Below, in pieces: positions 8,158 to 15,884 of a stretch of 64,000 bases of DNA. The notes beneath the pieces are model-generated. The model searched no databases and was not told the DNA's origin. It saw only the letters and a list, made by a program, of their open reading frames with translations. A program made the position numbers and the translations under genes. Origin of the DNA: Sulfitobacter albidus (lineage in GTDB: Bacteria; Pseudomonadota; Alphaproteobacteria; Rhodobacterales; Rhodobacteraceae); assembly GCF_018200035.1 (NCBI RefSeq), contig NZ_CP073581.1:1050501-1114500 (forward strand). The letters run 5' to 3'. How positions within the stretch are numbered: position 1 is the stretch's first letter; every line of letters begins with the position of its first letter.

Positions 8158-9393
8158 ATGGCGCGACAGGCATTAGAAGAAATTGAGGCTAATATTCTTG
8201 CCTTGAGCGCTGAGCAATTCGGCATCAGATCAGCCAAGATTTCGCTCAACACCCGACCTGTTCAAGACCTAGGCATTGATAGCTTAGACCTCATCGAATG
8301 GATGATGGCCGTTGAAGAGGCATTTGACGTTTCGCTTCCCGATGCAAAAGAGGTTGGCGATCCGGCATACAAAGAGGTTTTCACGCGCAGGTACCTAACC
8401 TTCAAAGATATGGCGGAGTTAGTTCACCTGCGATCGGGCAGTGGTCACACTGAGCAAACAGGATTTGGAAAAGCAACGCACCAATACCACGAAAAGGCAG
8501 CATTTTCGCAGCTTGGCGGCGCACTGGAATCTCAGCCATCCGAGCTTTATCGCTCACTTGGTAAATCCGATCTGGGTGTTGAGCAGTTTAGGCGGATGAC
8601 AGACGGCATGGTCTGTATGCTGCTTAAGGGTGGCAGTGTGGAGATTGGCAGCAAGTGTGCAGATGCCCATCCAGATGAAAAGCCGCTCCATACTGTTGAT
8701 ATTGAGCCATTTCTCATAGATCGAGAGACAGTTTCTACGACAGCTTTCTGCCGCTTTTTGAACAGCATCGGCGCAATTGATGATGAGGTTTTGTGCAAAT
8801 GGTTTCTAATCCGGCCAGGAGAACGCCGCTTCGATCACCAGCTAATCGAAAGCAACAGTGCGGGTTGGTCGCCAAAATCCGGGACTGAGGAATGGCCGAT
8901 GATTTTGGTCACATGGTATGGCGCGGTTGCCTACTCGCTTTGGGCGAATGGCCATGACTGGCACGCTGAAAACAGCACGTTTCTGCCTTCGGAGGCGCAA
9001 TGGGAGTATGCGGCGCGCGGACCGACATCGAAACGATGGCCATGGGGAGATGACGATCTAGAAAGCGATGCCATCAACGCAGGTAAGCATCAGCGCCACG
9101 CCGCGTATAAAGATGTAGCTGATCTTCCCCTTGAACCTGTGAATGCCAAGTTGGGTGTCTCGCCATTTGGCGGTCTCCAGATGGCTGGGAATGTCTGGCA
9201 ATGGTGCGCAGATTGGTTCGATCCGTCGGCATACGCTAGAGGCGGCGCGCCCTCTTGCACTGGAATACGGAGCGAGCGTGGCGGGAGTTGGGTAAGCCCA
9301 ACAGACCTTTCCAGATCATCTTACAGACGGGGGCGAATTCCGGACGCAAAGGGCCGGTGTTTAGGCTTTCGATGCGTGGGACCATATACATAA
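8158..9393 (+). CDS. Acyl-carrier-protein domain fused to an FGE/SUMF1-fold domain
   Basis: A 411-aa protein of two parts. Residues ~1-85 are an acyl/peptidyl carrier domain with the phosphopantetheine site GIDSLDLIEW (Ser42) and the following acidic helix MMAVEEAFDVSLPDAKEV. Residues ~150-405 are a formylglycine-generating-enzyme/SUMF1 fold: FLIDRETVSTTAFCRFLN, WPMILVTWYGAVAYSLWA, FLPSEAQWEYAARG, PWGDD, GNVWQWCADWF and RGGSW, ending LGFRCV. In true FGE the RGGS-x-x-Cys-x4-Cys segment carries the copper-binding catalytic pair. Here both positions are serine (Ser380, Ser385), so oxidase activity is unlikely and a binding or other catalytic role is inferred. I know of no standard family with this fusion. 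It starts at ATG 8158 after a GAGGCAGG-type site and has no signal peptide. It is a cargo gene of the tRNA-Thr element. Confidence 0.82.
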   Translation: MARQALEEIEANILALSAEQFGIRSAKISLNTRPVQDLGIDSLDLIEWMMAVEEAFDVSLPDAKEVGDPAYKEVFTRRYLTFKDMAELVHLRSGSGHTEQTGFGKATHQYHEKAAFSQLGGALESQPSELYRSLGKSDLGVEQFRRMTDGMVCMLLKGGSVEIGSKCADAHPDEKPLHTVDIEPFLIDRETVSTTAFCRFLNSIGAIDDEVLCKWFLIRPGERRFDHQLIESNSAGWSPKSGTEEWPMILVTWYGAVAYSLWANGHDWHAENSTFLPSEAQWEYAARGPTSKRWPWGDDDLESDAINAGKHQRHAAYKDVADLPLEPVNAKLGVSPFGGLQMAGNVWQWCADWFDPSAYARGGAPSCTGIRSERGGSWVSPTDLSRSSYRRGRIPDAKGRCLGFRCVGPYT

Positions 9394-9761
9394 GACATGA
9401 GGCGTCGAATGACACTCGAATTTTGGCCCTGCGATGAATAGCAGACATTGGCGGCATTGCAGAAAGTCGGGAAGTATGGGCTCTGAACGGGTCCATGCTG
9501 GCGCAGCAATGCCGATGCGGCAGGCCGACCAGGACCCGCCATCCGCAGTTTCTTGCAAGCCCATGATGTTGCGGGAGGCTCTGGCGGCAGCCATCATTGG
9601 AGATTGGTGAGCTGGCGTTCGTGAAGATGGCGGCAAAATCGGGGTGGGAACCCGAAGTTACCGATGCTGCGACCTACTCGAAGGTCCGCTAAGAAGCGAC
9701 CATCGCTATTTTAGGAGATATTTCGCTCCACTTCTTATGTTAGGGCAGGCACAGTCTTCCC
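9394..9761. other. Non-coding pocket in the element
   Basis: About 370 bases with no supported gene. Short frames on both strands lack any domain pattern. The text has GCGGCA/GGTCCGCTAAGAAGCGACC-type words like those in the other non-coding pockets of the element. Confidence 0.45.
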
Positions 9762-10160
9762 ATGACAAAGTGGCACGAAGCAATCCTCTCAAAGCTCGAT
9801 GGGTACAGCGGGTTTGATATCGACTTCAACGATGATCACATCATCGTTTCCTGCAATAACGCCGAGAGCTTTGACATATCGTTTCAAGCTTTTGGCAGCG
9901 AATTTCAGGTTAGCTTCGACGGTTGGCACGAACACTTTGAGAACGAGGAAGAAGCCCTAAACTGCTTCACGTTTGGCCTTTCACAAGAGTGTCGCCTCAA
10001 GGTGACAAAACGTGGCGCGATGGAATGCAGTTGGACTGTTCAGGCTTGGCAAGGTGACACTTGGGTCAATGACACCACAACCGGTTTGATCTTGATCCCG
10101 TTTTGGCGGCCAAAGCAAATCGAGTACAGGCATAATCTCATCATAGCGAAGGGTAGCTGA
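9762..10160 (+). CDS. Small hypothetical protein of the tRNA-Thr element
   Basis: A 132-aa soluble protein of unknown function. It has a run of short strands with conserved-looking aromatic and acidic positions: DGYSGFDIDFNDDHIIVSC, FQVSFDGWHEHFENEEEAL, and a C-terminal LILIPFWRPKQIEYRHN. The WHEHF and PFWR segments are the most distinctive. It has no signal peptide or membrane helix. It is the last gene before the right att repeat and has its own upstream gap of 368 bases, so it probably has its own promoter. The start ATG 9762 lacks a strong ribosome binding site. It could be an immunity or accessory protein of the cargo, but nothing in the sequence proves this. Confidence 0.65.
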   Translation: MTKWHEAILSKLDGYSGFDIDFNDDHIIVSCNNAESFDISFQAFGSEFQVSFDGWHEHFENEEEALNCFTFGLSQECRLKVTKRGAMECSWTVQAWQGDTWVNDTTTGLILIPFWRPKQIEYRHNLIIAKGS

Positions 10161-10685
10161 TTCATAGCCGAGCAGACTTTCAGTTAGATTTCTTCAACGG
10201 CAGTAAAGTCCCGCGTTTGGATGGTCGGACATAGCAGCAGCGAAAGTGTGGTGTCGGTTCGGGCCAAATCGACCCCTGAGAATGACCGCAATGACGACAT
10301 GCGCTGCGCTGCAACAAATGACATGCCGCAGACGCGAGAGGATGCTGCGTCAGCGAAGCTCGAAAACCGAATGGCGGCAAAGTCCGCATAGCTGCCATCA
10401 AACGCTTCTGGATGCTGCAAGGTTGATCAACGTCTGCTTTGGGTGCGCCGCGATGAAGTGTCGAGAGCTTAGTTGAACGGCAGCAATGGGCTGTTTTGTT
10501 TACATCCTCAATGTGAACTGCAAAGCGAAGGGACCGAAGGTCAACGGGATTCATTCAATTTATTCAAAGCGTGATTCCAGCAGCACGGCCCTAAGGCACC
10601 GAACGACGGCTTCCGATAAGCTTCCGGATATTTCCGCCGATTGCCGCAAAAGTCACAAGCGTCGTAACTCACTGATTTTTATGTG
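10161..10685. other. Non-coding right end of the element
   Basis: About 525 bases with no credible gene on either strand. It carries the right copy of the CTTCCGATAAGCTTCCGG motif (10610-10627) and runs into the right att repeat. Frames here (10180-10554 minus, 10486-10686 plus) are not protein-like. Confidence 0.5.
10610..10627. repeat. Candidate integrase arm-type site, right copy
   Basis: CTTCCGATAAGCTTCCGG matches 1850-1867 in 17 of 18 bases and in the same orientation. It lies 59 bases inside the right att repeat. A further TTCCG follows at 10631-10635, so a cluster of protein-binding sites is possible. Confidence 0.45.
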
Positions 10686-10734
10686 AAAATGGTGCCCCCA
10701 CACGGACTCGAACCGCGGACCTACTGATTACAAA
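10686..10734. repeat. Right attachment repeat inside the tRNA-Thr gene
   Basis: Identical over 49 bases to 1669-1717. It forms the 3' part of the intact tRNA-Thr, so integration rebuilt a complete tRNA at this junction. Confidence 0.9.
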
Positions 10735-10765
10735 TCAGTTGCTCTACCAGCTGAGCTATAGGGGC
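10690..10765 (-). tRNA. tRNA-Thr (anticodon TGT)
   Basis: On the minus strand the 76-base sequence runs from GCCCCTATAGCTCAGCTGGT to the encoded CCA at 10690-10692. The acceptor stem GCCCCTA/TGGGGGC pairs over seven bases with one G-U pair. The D-arm has AGCTCAGCTGGTAGAGC. The anticodon arm ACTGA-TTTGTAA-TCAGT places TGT at the anticodon. The T-arm holds GGTTCGAGTCC. It reads threonine codon ACA. Its 3' end faces the integrated element and is the integration target. Confidence 0.96.
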
Positions 10766-10887
10766 ACTGCGGGGGCGTTTAATGCCTGTTGGACCATCGT
10801 GCAAGTGTGATTTTCACCAAGATTGCGGGTTTCGTCCGGGGCGGGCTTCGGAGTATACCGCTGGCAACAGCCACAGGGGCGTCCGAG

Positions 10888-11763
10888 ATGAAACTTGTCC
10901 TGCACGCAGGGGTACATTTTACCGAAGAAGACCGACTGATGAAGTGTCTTTTGCGCAATGCAGAGGACTTCTCGAAGATCGGTGTTGCCGTGCCCGGACC
11001 CAGCAAATACCGCGGTATCCTGCGCGAGACCCTCAATGCAATGGTGCGCGCGCCCGCGGCGGATGGGGCGCGGGACGTGTTGATGGATGCAATCCTCGAC
11101 GAAGGGGACGCCAGCCGGGTCATCTTGTCGGATCCGAACTTCTTTCGCACGCCAAAGACGGCGGTGCAGCAGGGAATGCTGTATCCCTCCGCGCCGGTGA
11201 GGATGATGCGGCTGGTGCAGCTTTTTGCCGTCGATGATGTCGAGATTTTCATCGGTATCCGCAATCCGGCGACGTTGCTGCCCATTCTGCACCGCAAGGC
11301 GACCAAGCCTGAGCCGGAGGACTTCTGGGCCGGGCGGGTGCCGACGGACATCCGCTGGTCGGAAGTGATCGGGCTGATGCGCTCCTCCGTACCCCAGGCG
11401 CCGATCACCGTTTGGTGCAACGAGGATACGCCGCTGATCTGGGCGCATATCATTCGGCAAATGGCCGGGCTGCCCGACGATCGCAAGATCATCGGCGGGT
11501 TTGATCTGCTCAATTCGATCATGAGCGATGAGGGCATGAAACGCTTTCGCGCCTATCTCAAGGATCATCCGGTCATGACGGAGCACCAGAAACGCCGCGC
11601 CATCGCCGCGTTTCTCGACAAATACGCGGTGGAGGAGGCGGTGGAGGAAGAGCTCGACATGCCTGGCTGGACCGACGAACTGGTCGACGAGCTGACCGAG
11701 ATCTACGACGCTGATATGGAGGCCATCGCGGCCATCCCCGGCGTGCGATTGCTCATGCCATGA
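10888..11763 (+). CDS. Uncharacterised protein coupled to kynA
   Basis: A 291-aa protein of unknown function that precedes kynA and overlaps it by four bases (ATGA), which implies co-expression and perhaps a role linked to tryptophan breakdown. It begins [20 protein letters not shown] and has no signal peptide. The layout (LVLHAG start, a [20 protein letters not shown] core strand region, and [20 protein letters not shown]) is alpha/beta-like and faintly recalls sulfotransferase-type proteins of marine alphaproteobacteria, but no P-loop can be confirmed. The C-terminal third is helical and acidic. I chose ATG 10888. The frame is open from a TTG at 10789, but the intervening stretch lies close to the tRNA promoter side and reads poorly as protein. 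Confidence 0.72.
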   Translation: MKLVLHAGVHFTEEDRLMKCLLRNAEDFSKIGVAVPGPSKYRGILRETLNAMVRAPAADGARDVLMDAILDEGDASRVILSDPNFFRTPKTAVQQGMLYPSAPVRMMRLVQLFAVDDVEIFIGIRNPATLLPILHRKATKPEPEDFWAGRVPTDIRWSEVIGLMRSSVPQAPITVWCNEDTPLIWAHIIRQMAGLPDDRKIIGGFDLLNSIMSDEGMKRFRAYLKDHPVMTEHQKRRAIAAFLDKYAVEEAVEEELDMPGWTDELVDELTEIYDADMEAIAAIPGVRLLMP

Positions 11764-12587
11764 GCGATTTTGACAAAGCCTCCGATGGCGCGCAAATGGA
11801 TTTCTCGGCCGATATGTCCTACGGGGACTACCTTGGCCTCGACGCGATCCTGACAGCACAACACCCGCTATCCGACGCCCACGATGAAATGTTGTTCATT
11901 GTGCAGCACCAGACGTCGGAGCTGTGGATGCGGTTGGCGATCCACGAGCTGGAGGCGGCGCGCACGGCGCTTCAGCGCGGCTCCCTGCGGCCCGCGTTCA
12001 AGATGCTGTCGCGTGTCACGCGCATTTTCGAGCAGCTGAATAACGCCTGGGACGTGCTGCGCACGATGACCCCCTCGGAATACACTGAATTTCGCCCCAG
12101 CCTGGGCAAATCCTCGGGCTTTCAGTCGCACCAGTACCGACTGGTCGAATACATCCTTGGCAACCGCATTGGCGCGCTGATGAAGGTGCACGCGCACCGC
12201 CCGGAGGCGCACGCGCGGCTGGCCGATGAGTTGACGCAGCCAAGCCTCTATCAGGTGGCGCTGACCGTCCTGTGCGCACGGCTGGAGGTCGAGGATCTGG
12301 CGGGCGCGCCGGGGCCGCAGGCCTGGCAGGCCGACACCCGCGTGCAGGATCTGTGGCAGCGCGTCTACGAGGACCGTGGCACCAATTGGGAGCTTTACGA
12401 GCTGGCTGAAAAGCTTGTCGATCTTGAGGATTACTTCCGCCGCTGGCGGTTCAACCACGTCACGACGGTCGAACGCATCATCGGTTTCAAACGCGGCACT
12501 GGCGGCACGGCGGGCGTGTCCTATCTGCGAAAGATGCTTGAGGTGGAGCTGTTCCCCGAGCTGTGGCACGTCAGAGGAGCGTTGTAG
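11760..12587 (+). CDS. kynA: Tryptophan 2,3-dioxygenase
   Basis: This haem enzyme opens the indole ring of L-tryptophan with O2 to give N-formylkynurenine, the first step of the kynurenine pathway. The 275-aa protein has family hallmarks: [20 protein letters not shown] near the N-terminus, the distal-pocket [19 protein letters not shown] segment, [18 protein letters not shown], and [20 protein letters not shown] with the proximal haem histidine, then [12 protein letters not shown]. The length is normal. It starts on the ATGA overlap with the upstream orphan and its stop is immediately followed by kynU, so the three form one operon. Confidence 0.96.
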   Translation: MSDFDKASDGAQMDFSADMSYGDYLGLDAILTAQHPLSDAHDEMLFIVQHQTSELWMRLAIHELEAARTALQRGSLRPAFKMLSRVTRIFEQLNNAWDVLRTMTPSEYTEFRPSLGKSSGFQSHQYRLVEYILGNRIGALMKVHAHRPEAHARLADELTQPSLYQVALTVLCARLEVEDLAGAPGPQAWQADTRVQDLWQRVYEDRGTNWELYELAEKLVDLEDYFRRWRFNHVTTVERIIGFKRGTGGTAGVSYLRKMLEVELFPELWHVRGAL

Positions 12588-13778
12588 GTGGCTGGTATTT
12601 TGAGGAAAGAGGCGTTCGATATCCCCGAGGGGGTGATCTACCTCGACGGCAACTCGCTGGGGCCACTGCCGCGCGGCGTGGGCGCGCGCATGCAGGACAT
12701 GCTCAGCGACGAATGGGGCGAAATGTTGATCCGCGGCTGGAACGGGGCGGGTTGGATGGATCAGCCCAGCCGCGTGGGCGACAGCGTGGCGCGGATCATC
12801 GGCGCGGCACCCGGGTCGGTCGTGATGGGCGATACCCTGTCGATCAAGGTGTTTCAGGCGCTGGCGGCAGGCATCAAGCTGGTGCCGGAGCGGCGGGTGA
12901 TCCTGTCGGATACCGGCAATTTCCCCTCCGATCTCTACATGGCCGAGGGGCTGGTGGGGCTGCTGGGACAGGGCTACGCCTTGCGCACCGTCGCCCCCGA
13001 GGAGGTGCTGGGTGCCACTGATGACAGCGTCGCCGTGGTGATGCTCACGGAAGTGGATTACCGCACCGGGCGCAAGCACGACATGAACGCAGTCACCCGC
13101 GCCGCACAGGACGCAGGGGCCGTGATGGTCTGGGATCTGGCCCATTCGGCCGGCGCGCTGCCGGTGGATCTGGCGGGCTCGGGCTGCGAGATGGCGATTG
13201 GCTGCACCTACAAATACCTCAATGGCGGTCCGGGCGCGCCTGCGTTCATCTACGTGCGCCCCGATCTGGCGGACCGGGTCGAGCCCGCGCTGAGCGGGTG
13301 GCTCGGTCACCGCAAGCCCTTTGATTTCGATCTGGGCTACACCCCCGGGCAGGGGATCGAGCGGATGCGCGTGGGCACCCCGCCGGTATTGCAACTCACC
13401 GCTTTGGAAGTTGCCATGGCGCTTTGGGACGATGTCGATATGCAGGAGCTGCGCACAGCCTCCGTCGCGCTGCAAGAACAGTTCATCGAAGAGATCGAGC
13501 GCGACGTGCCACAGCTGACGCTTGCCTCGCCCCGCGACGCCGCGGTGCGCGGCAGTCAGGTCTCGTTCCGCTTTGCCGAAGGCTACGCCGCGATGCAGGC
13601 GGTGATTGATCGCGGGGTGATCGGAGACTTCCGGGCGCCCGACATCATGCGCTTTGGCTTCACGCCGATGTATCTCGATAGCGGCGATGTGACTGCGGCG
13701 GTCAAGATCATCGCGGAGGTGATGAACGACGATCTTTGGGATCAGGACAAGTACAAGGTCAGATCAAAAGTTACGTAA
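12588..13778 (+). CDS. kynU: Kynureninase
   Basis: This PLP enzyme cleaves kynurenine (or 3-hydroxykynurenine) to anthranilate (or 3-hydroxyanthranilate) and alanine. The 396-aa protein shows the fold-type I pattern: IYLDGNSLGPLP at the N-terminus, SDTGNFPSDLYMAEGL for cofactor and substrate contacts, MVWDLAHSAGALPVDL with the cofactor-binding Asp, and GCTYKYLNGGPGAPAF with the Schiff-base Lys. RMGTP-like RMRVGTPPVLQL follows. The start is GTG 12588, directly after the kynA stop codon. No kynB arylformamidase is seen here, so that step must be encoded elsewhere or by another enzyme. It faces znuB tail to tail. Confidence 0.95.
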   Translation: MAGILRKEAFDIPEGVIYLDGNSLGPLPRGVGARMQDMLSDEWGEMLIRGWNGAGWMDQPSRVGDSVARIIGAAPGSVVMGDTLSIKVFQALAAGIKLVPERRVILSDTGNFPSDLYMAEGLVGLLGQGYALRTVAPEEVLGATDDSVAVVMLTEVDYRTGRKHDMNAVTRAAQDAGAVMVWDLAHSAGALPVDLAGSGCEMAIGCTYKYLNGGPGAPAFIYVRPDLADRVEPALSGWLGHRKPFDFDLGYTPGQGIERMRVGTPPVLQLTALEVAMALWDDVDMQELRTASVALQEQFIEEIERDVPQLTLASPRDAAVRGSQVSFRFAEGYAAMQAVIDRGVIGDFRAPDIMRFGFTPMYLDSGDVTAAVKIIAEVMNDDLWDQDKYKVRSKVT

Positions 13779-13814
13779 TGCCAGCCGGATGCGCTGCGAC
13801 CTTAAGGCTCTGCC

Positions 13815-14600
13815 TTAAGTTTCGCGGCGCACCATCTGTGTGATCGCAAACAGCACGGCGGCCACGCTCACAATGCTGGGTCCGGCGGGCGTGTCGATCA
13901 CGAATGCGGCCGTCAACCCACCCAGAACCGATAGCGCGCCCAGCAGCGCCGCCGTGATCGCCATGCCTTCGGGCGTGCGCGCAAGCGGTCGCGCGGCGGC
14001 GGCGGGGATGATGAGCATCGCGGCGATCAGCAGTGCGCCCACCACCTTGAGCGCCACGGCCACCACGACAGCCAGCGCCACCGTCAGGATCAACTGCTCG
14101 CGCCGGGGCGACAGACCGCTCGCCTGCGCCAGATCCGGCGACAGCGTCGCCGTCAGCAGCGCCTGCCAGCGCCAGCCCAAAAGCGCGAGCACCAGCGCCG
14201 CCCCGGTCCAGATCAACGCCAGATCCTGCGCCGTCACGGCAAGGATCTCTCCAAAGAGATAGCTTTCGATGTCCACGCGCACCCCGTCGATGAGCGCCAC
14301 GGCCATCAGCCCCAGCGCCAGCGCGGAATGGGCCAGAACGCCCAGCAGCGCATCCGCGCCGATGCCCCGTGACGAGAGCCGCGTCAGGATCAGCGCCATC
14401 GCGAGCGCCACCGCCAGCACGCCGCCCATGACCGGCAGATCCACGGCCAGCGCCAGCGCCACCCCAAGGATCGCCGCATGGCTGGTGGCATCGCCAAAAT
14501 AGGCCATGCGCCGCCACACGACGAAACAGCCCAGCGGCGCCGCGGCCAGCGCCACGCCAAGGCCCGCAAGGGCCGCACGAATGAGGAAAGCGTCGATCAT
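13815..14600 (-). CDS. znuB: Zinc ABC transporter permease
   Basis: A 261-aa inner-membrane permease with about seven to eight hydrophobic helices, of the ABC-3 family that imports Zn2+ or Mn2+. Typical segments are FVVWRRMAYFGDATSHAAIL (the conserved GD..SHA.L motif), LGVALALAVDLPVMGG and RGIGADALLGVLAHSALALG. It shares one base with the znuC stop region and is the last gene of the zur-znuC-znuB operon. The neighbouring Zur repressor and the histidine-rich ZnuA identify zinc as the substrate. Confidence 0.93.
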   Translation of the reverse strand: MIDAFLIRAALAGLGVALAAAPLGCFVVWRRMAYFGDATSHAAILGVALALAVDLPVMGGVLAVALAMALILTRLSSRGIGADALLGVLAHSALALGLMAVALIDGVRVDIESYLFGEILAVTAQDLALIWTGAALVLALLGWRWQALLTATLSPDLAQASGLSPRREQLILTVALAVVVAVALKVVGALLIAAMLIIPAAAARPLARTPEGMAITAALLGALSVLGGLTAAFVIDTPAGPSIVSVAAVLFAITQMVRRET

Positions 14601-15337
14601 CAGGCGTGCTCGGAACAGTCGTGGGGGTGGTGGTCGTGATCGTGGTCATGCTGGTAGAGCGCCAGCGCGCCCCGCGTGCCGGAACCAAAAAGCGCGCGGT
14701 ATTCCGGCGCGTCGGCCACAACCTTGGGCGTGCCCTGACAGCACAGATGCCCGTTGAGGCACAGCACCCGATCGGAGGCGGCCATGACGACGTGCAGATC
14801 GTGGCTCACCATCAGCACGGCACACCCCCGCGTGCGCCGGACCTCTTCGATCAGGCGGTAGAATTGCGCGGCCCCCGGTTGATCCAGCCCCTGCGTCGGC
14901 TCGTCGAGCATCAGCAGATCCGGCGCGCCCAACAGCGCGCGCGCCAGCAGCACCCGCTGCAATTGTCCGCCCGAGAGGCCGCGGATCTGCCGATCCGCCA
15001 GCGCCTCGGCGCCCACGTCCACCAGCGCGGCCTGCCAATCGGCGCGGGCCACACGGCTGGGCAGGTTGAGAAACCGCGCGACCGTCAGGGGCAGGGTGGC
15101 ATCCACCGCAAGGCTTTGCGGCACGTAGCCCACGCGCAGCGCGGGCGCGCGGGTGACGGTGCCCGAGAATGCAGGCAGCGCGCCGATCAGGCCGCGCAAA
15201 AGCGAACTTTTTCCCGATCCGTTCGGCCCCACGATGGTCACGATCTCACCCCGGTCGATGTGCATGTCCACGTCGCGCAGCACCGGCGTGGCGCCGTAGG
15301 CGAGGGTGAGCGCGTCGGTGGTGATCAAGCGGCTCAT
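14600..15337 (-). CDS. znuC: Zinc ABC transporter ATP-binding protein
   Basis: This ATPase drives the ZnuB permease. The 245-aa protein has Walker A GPNGSGKSSL, the Q-loop at VGYVPQS, the ABC signature LSGGQLQRVLLARALL, Walker B LLMLDEPTQGLD and the switch histidine in LMVSHDLHVVM. The C-terminal tail is histidine-rich (YQHDHDHDHHPHD), a common zinc-sensing or buffering tail in ZnuC. It overlaps zur by four bases upstream and znuB by one base downstream, so the three are translationally coupled. Confidence 0.95.
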   Translation of the reverse strand: MSRLITTDALTLAYGATPVLRDVDMHIDRGEIVTIVGPNGSGKSSLLRGLIGALPAFSGTVTRAPALRVGYVPQSLAVDATLPLTVARFLNLPSRVARADWQAALVDVGAEALADRQIRGLSGGQLQRVLLARALLGAPDLLMLDEPTQGLDQPGAAQFYRLIEEVRRTRGCAVLMVSHDLHVVMAASDRVLCLNGHLCCQGTPKVVADAPEYRALFGSGTRGALALYQHDHDHDHHPHDCSEHA

Positions 15338-15816
15338 GCGGGGGCGTCCTGACAGGCGGGGCAGAGGCCCTCGGCCTCGACCACCGTGCGCTCGATGGCA
15401 AAGCCCGCGGCGGCAGCGGCATCGCCCAACCGGCCCGCGGCGGGGGCGGTGTCGGCCTCGGCCACGGTGTTGCAGGCGCGGCAGATCAGAAACGCAGGCG
15501 CGTGATCGGCCCCGGGATGCGCACAGGCGATATAGGCGTTGAGCGCTTCGATCTTGTGGGCGAACCCCGCCTTGACCAGAAAATCCAGCGCCCGGTAGGC
15601 GACGGGCGGCTGGCTGCCCATGCCGTCGGCCTTCAGATGCGCCAGCAGATCGTAGGCGCCAAGCGCGCGGTGCTCGCGCAGCAGGATCTCGAGCGCGCGG
15701 CGGCGCACGGGGGTCAGGCGCAGGCCACGGGACGCGCAGTCGGCGTCGGCGCGCGCAAGCGTGCTGTCGATACAGGCGCTATGGTCGTGGCGGGCGAATC
15801 CGATGGGATCTGTCAT
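15334..15816 (-). CDS. zur: Zinc uptake regulator, Fur family
   Basis: A 160-aa metal-dependent repressor. The N-terminal winged helix (GLRLTPVRRRALEILLREHR, then AYDLLAHLKADG and PPVAYRALDFLVKAGFAHKI) matches the Fur DNA-binding domain. The dimer domain has the histidine-containing IACAHPGADHAPAFLICRAC, with CRAC and a C-terminal CPAC pair as the structural zinc site. It is divergent from znuA, and a near-palindromic ATGTTATAACAT lies between them, so it likely represses both transcription units when zinc is sufficient. As first gene of zur-znuC-znuB it is probably autoregulated. Confidence 0.94.
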   Translation of the reverse strand: MTDPIGFARHDHSACIDSTLARADADCASRGLRLTPVRRRALEILLREHRALGAYDLLAHLKADGMGSQPPVAYRALDFLVKAGFAHKIEALNAYIACAHPGADHAPAFLICRACNTVAEADTAPAAGRLGDAAAAAGFAIERTVVEAEGLCPACQDAPA

Positions 15817-15840
15817 GGGGCCTCCGGTATTGGTGGTGGT

Positions 15841-15860
15841 TGATATGTTATAACATCACT
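15841..15860. promoter_or_regulatory. Zur operator between zur and znuA
   Basis: TGATATGTTATAACATCACT contains the perfect 12-bp palindrome ATGTTATAACAT (15845-15856), which fits the alphaproteobacterial Zur box. It lies in the 68-base divergent region of zur and znuA, so one site can control both directions. Confidence 0.82.
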
Positions 15861-15884
15861 GTTAGCAAGAGAGGGAATCAATCC

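Larger units (their letters stand above)
1669..10734. mobile_element. Integrated element in tRNA-Thr(TGT), 9.07 kb
   Basis: The element is bounded by a 49-bp perfect direct repeat (1669-1717 and 10686-10734) that matches the 3' part of the tRNA-Thr gene at 10690-10765. A tyrosine recombinase gene begins just inside the left repeat, the usual arrangement for tRNA-targeted elements. Inside are integrase, an orphan, an AlpA-like HTH protein, a small accessory protein, a Rep_trans-like initiator and three cargo genes (HEPN, ACP-FGE fusion, small orphan). Several genes (3082-3900, 6275-7639) are visibly more AT-rich than the flanking chromosome. There are no phage structural genes, conjugation genes or terminase, so it resembles a small integrative mobilizable or satellite-like element. 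Removing it would reconnect the RTX side to the tRNA-Thr and kynurenine operon side. Confidence 0.85.

Noticed and set aside
8158..9393. A variable protein of a diversity-generating retroelement
   Set aside because: FGE-fold proteins can be such targets, but no reverse transcriptase gene or template repeat was seen in the element.
11868..13475. A 535-aa minus-strand open frame across kynA-kynU
   Set aside because: It is an antisense shadow of two well-defined genes and has no protein-like motif.
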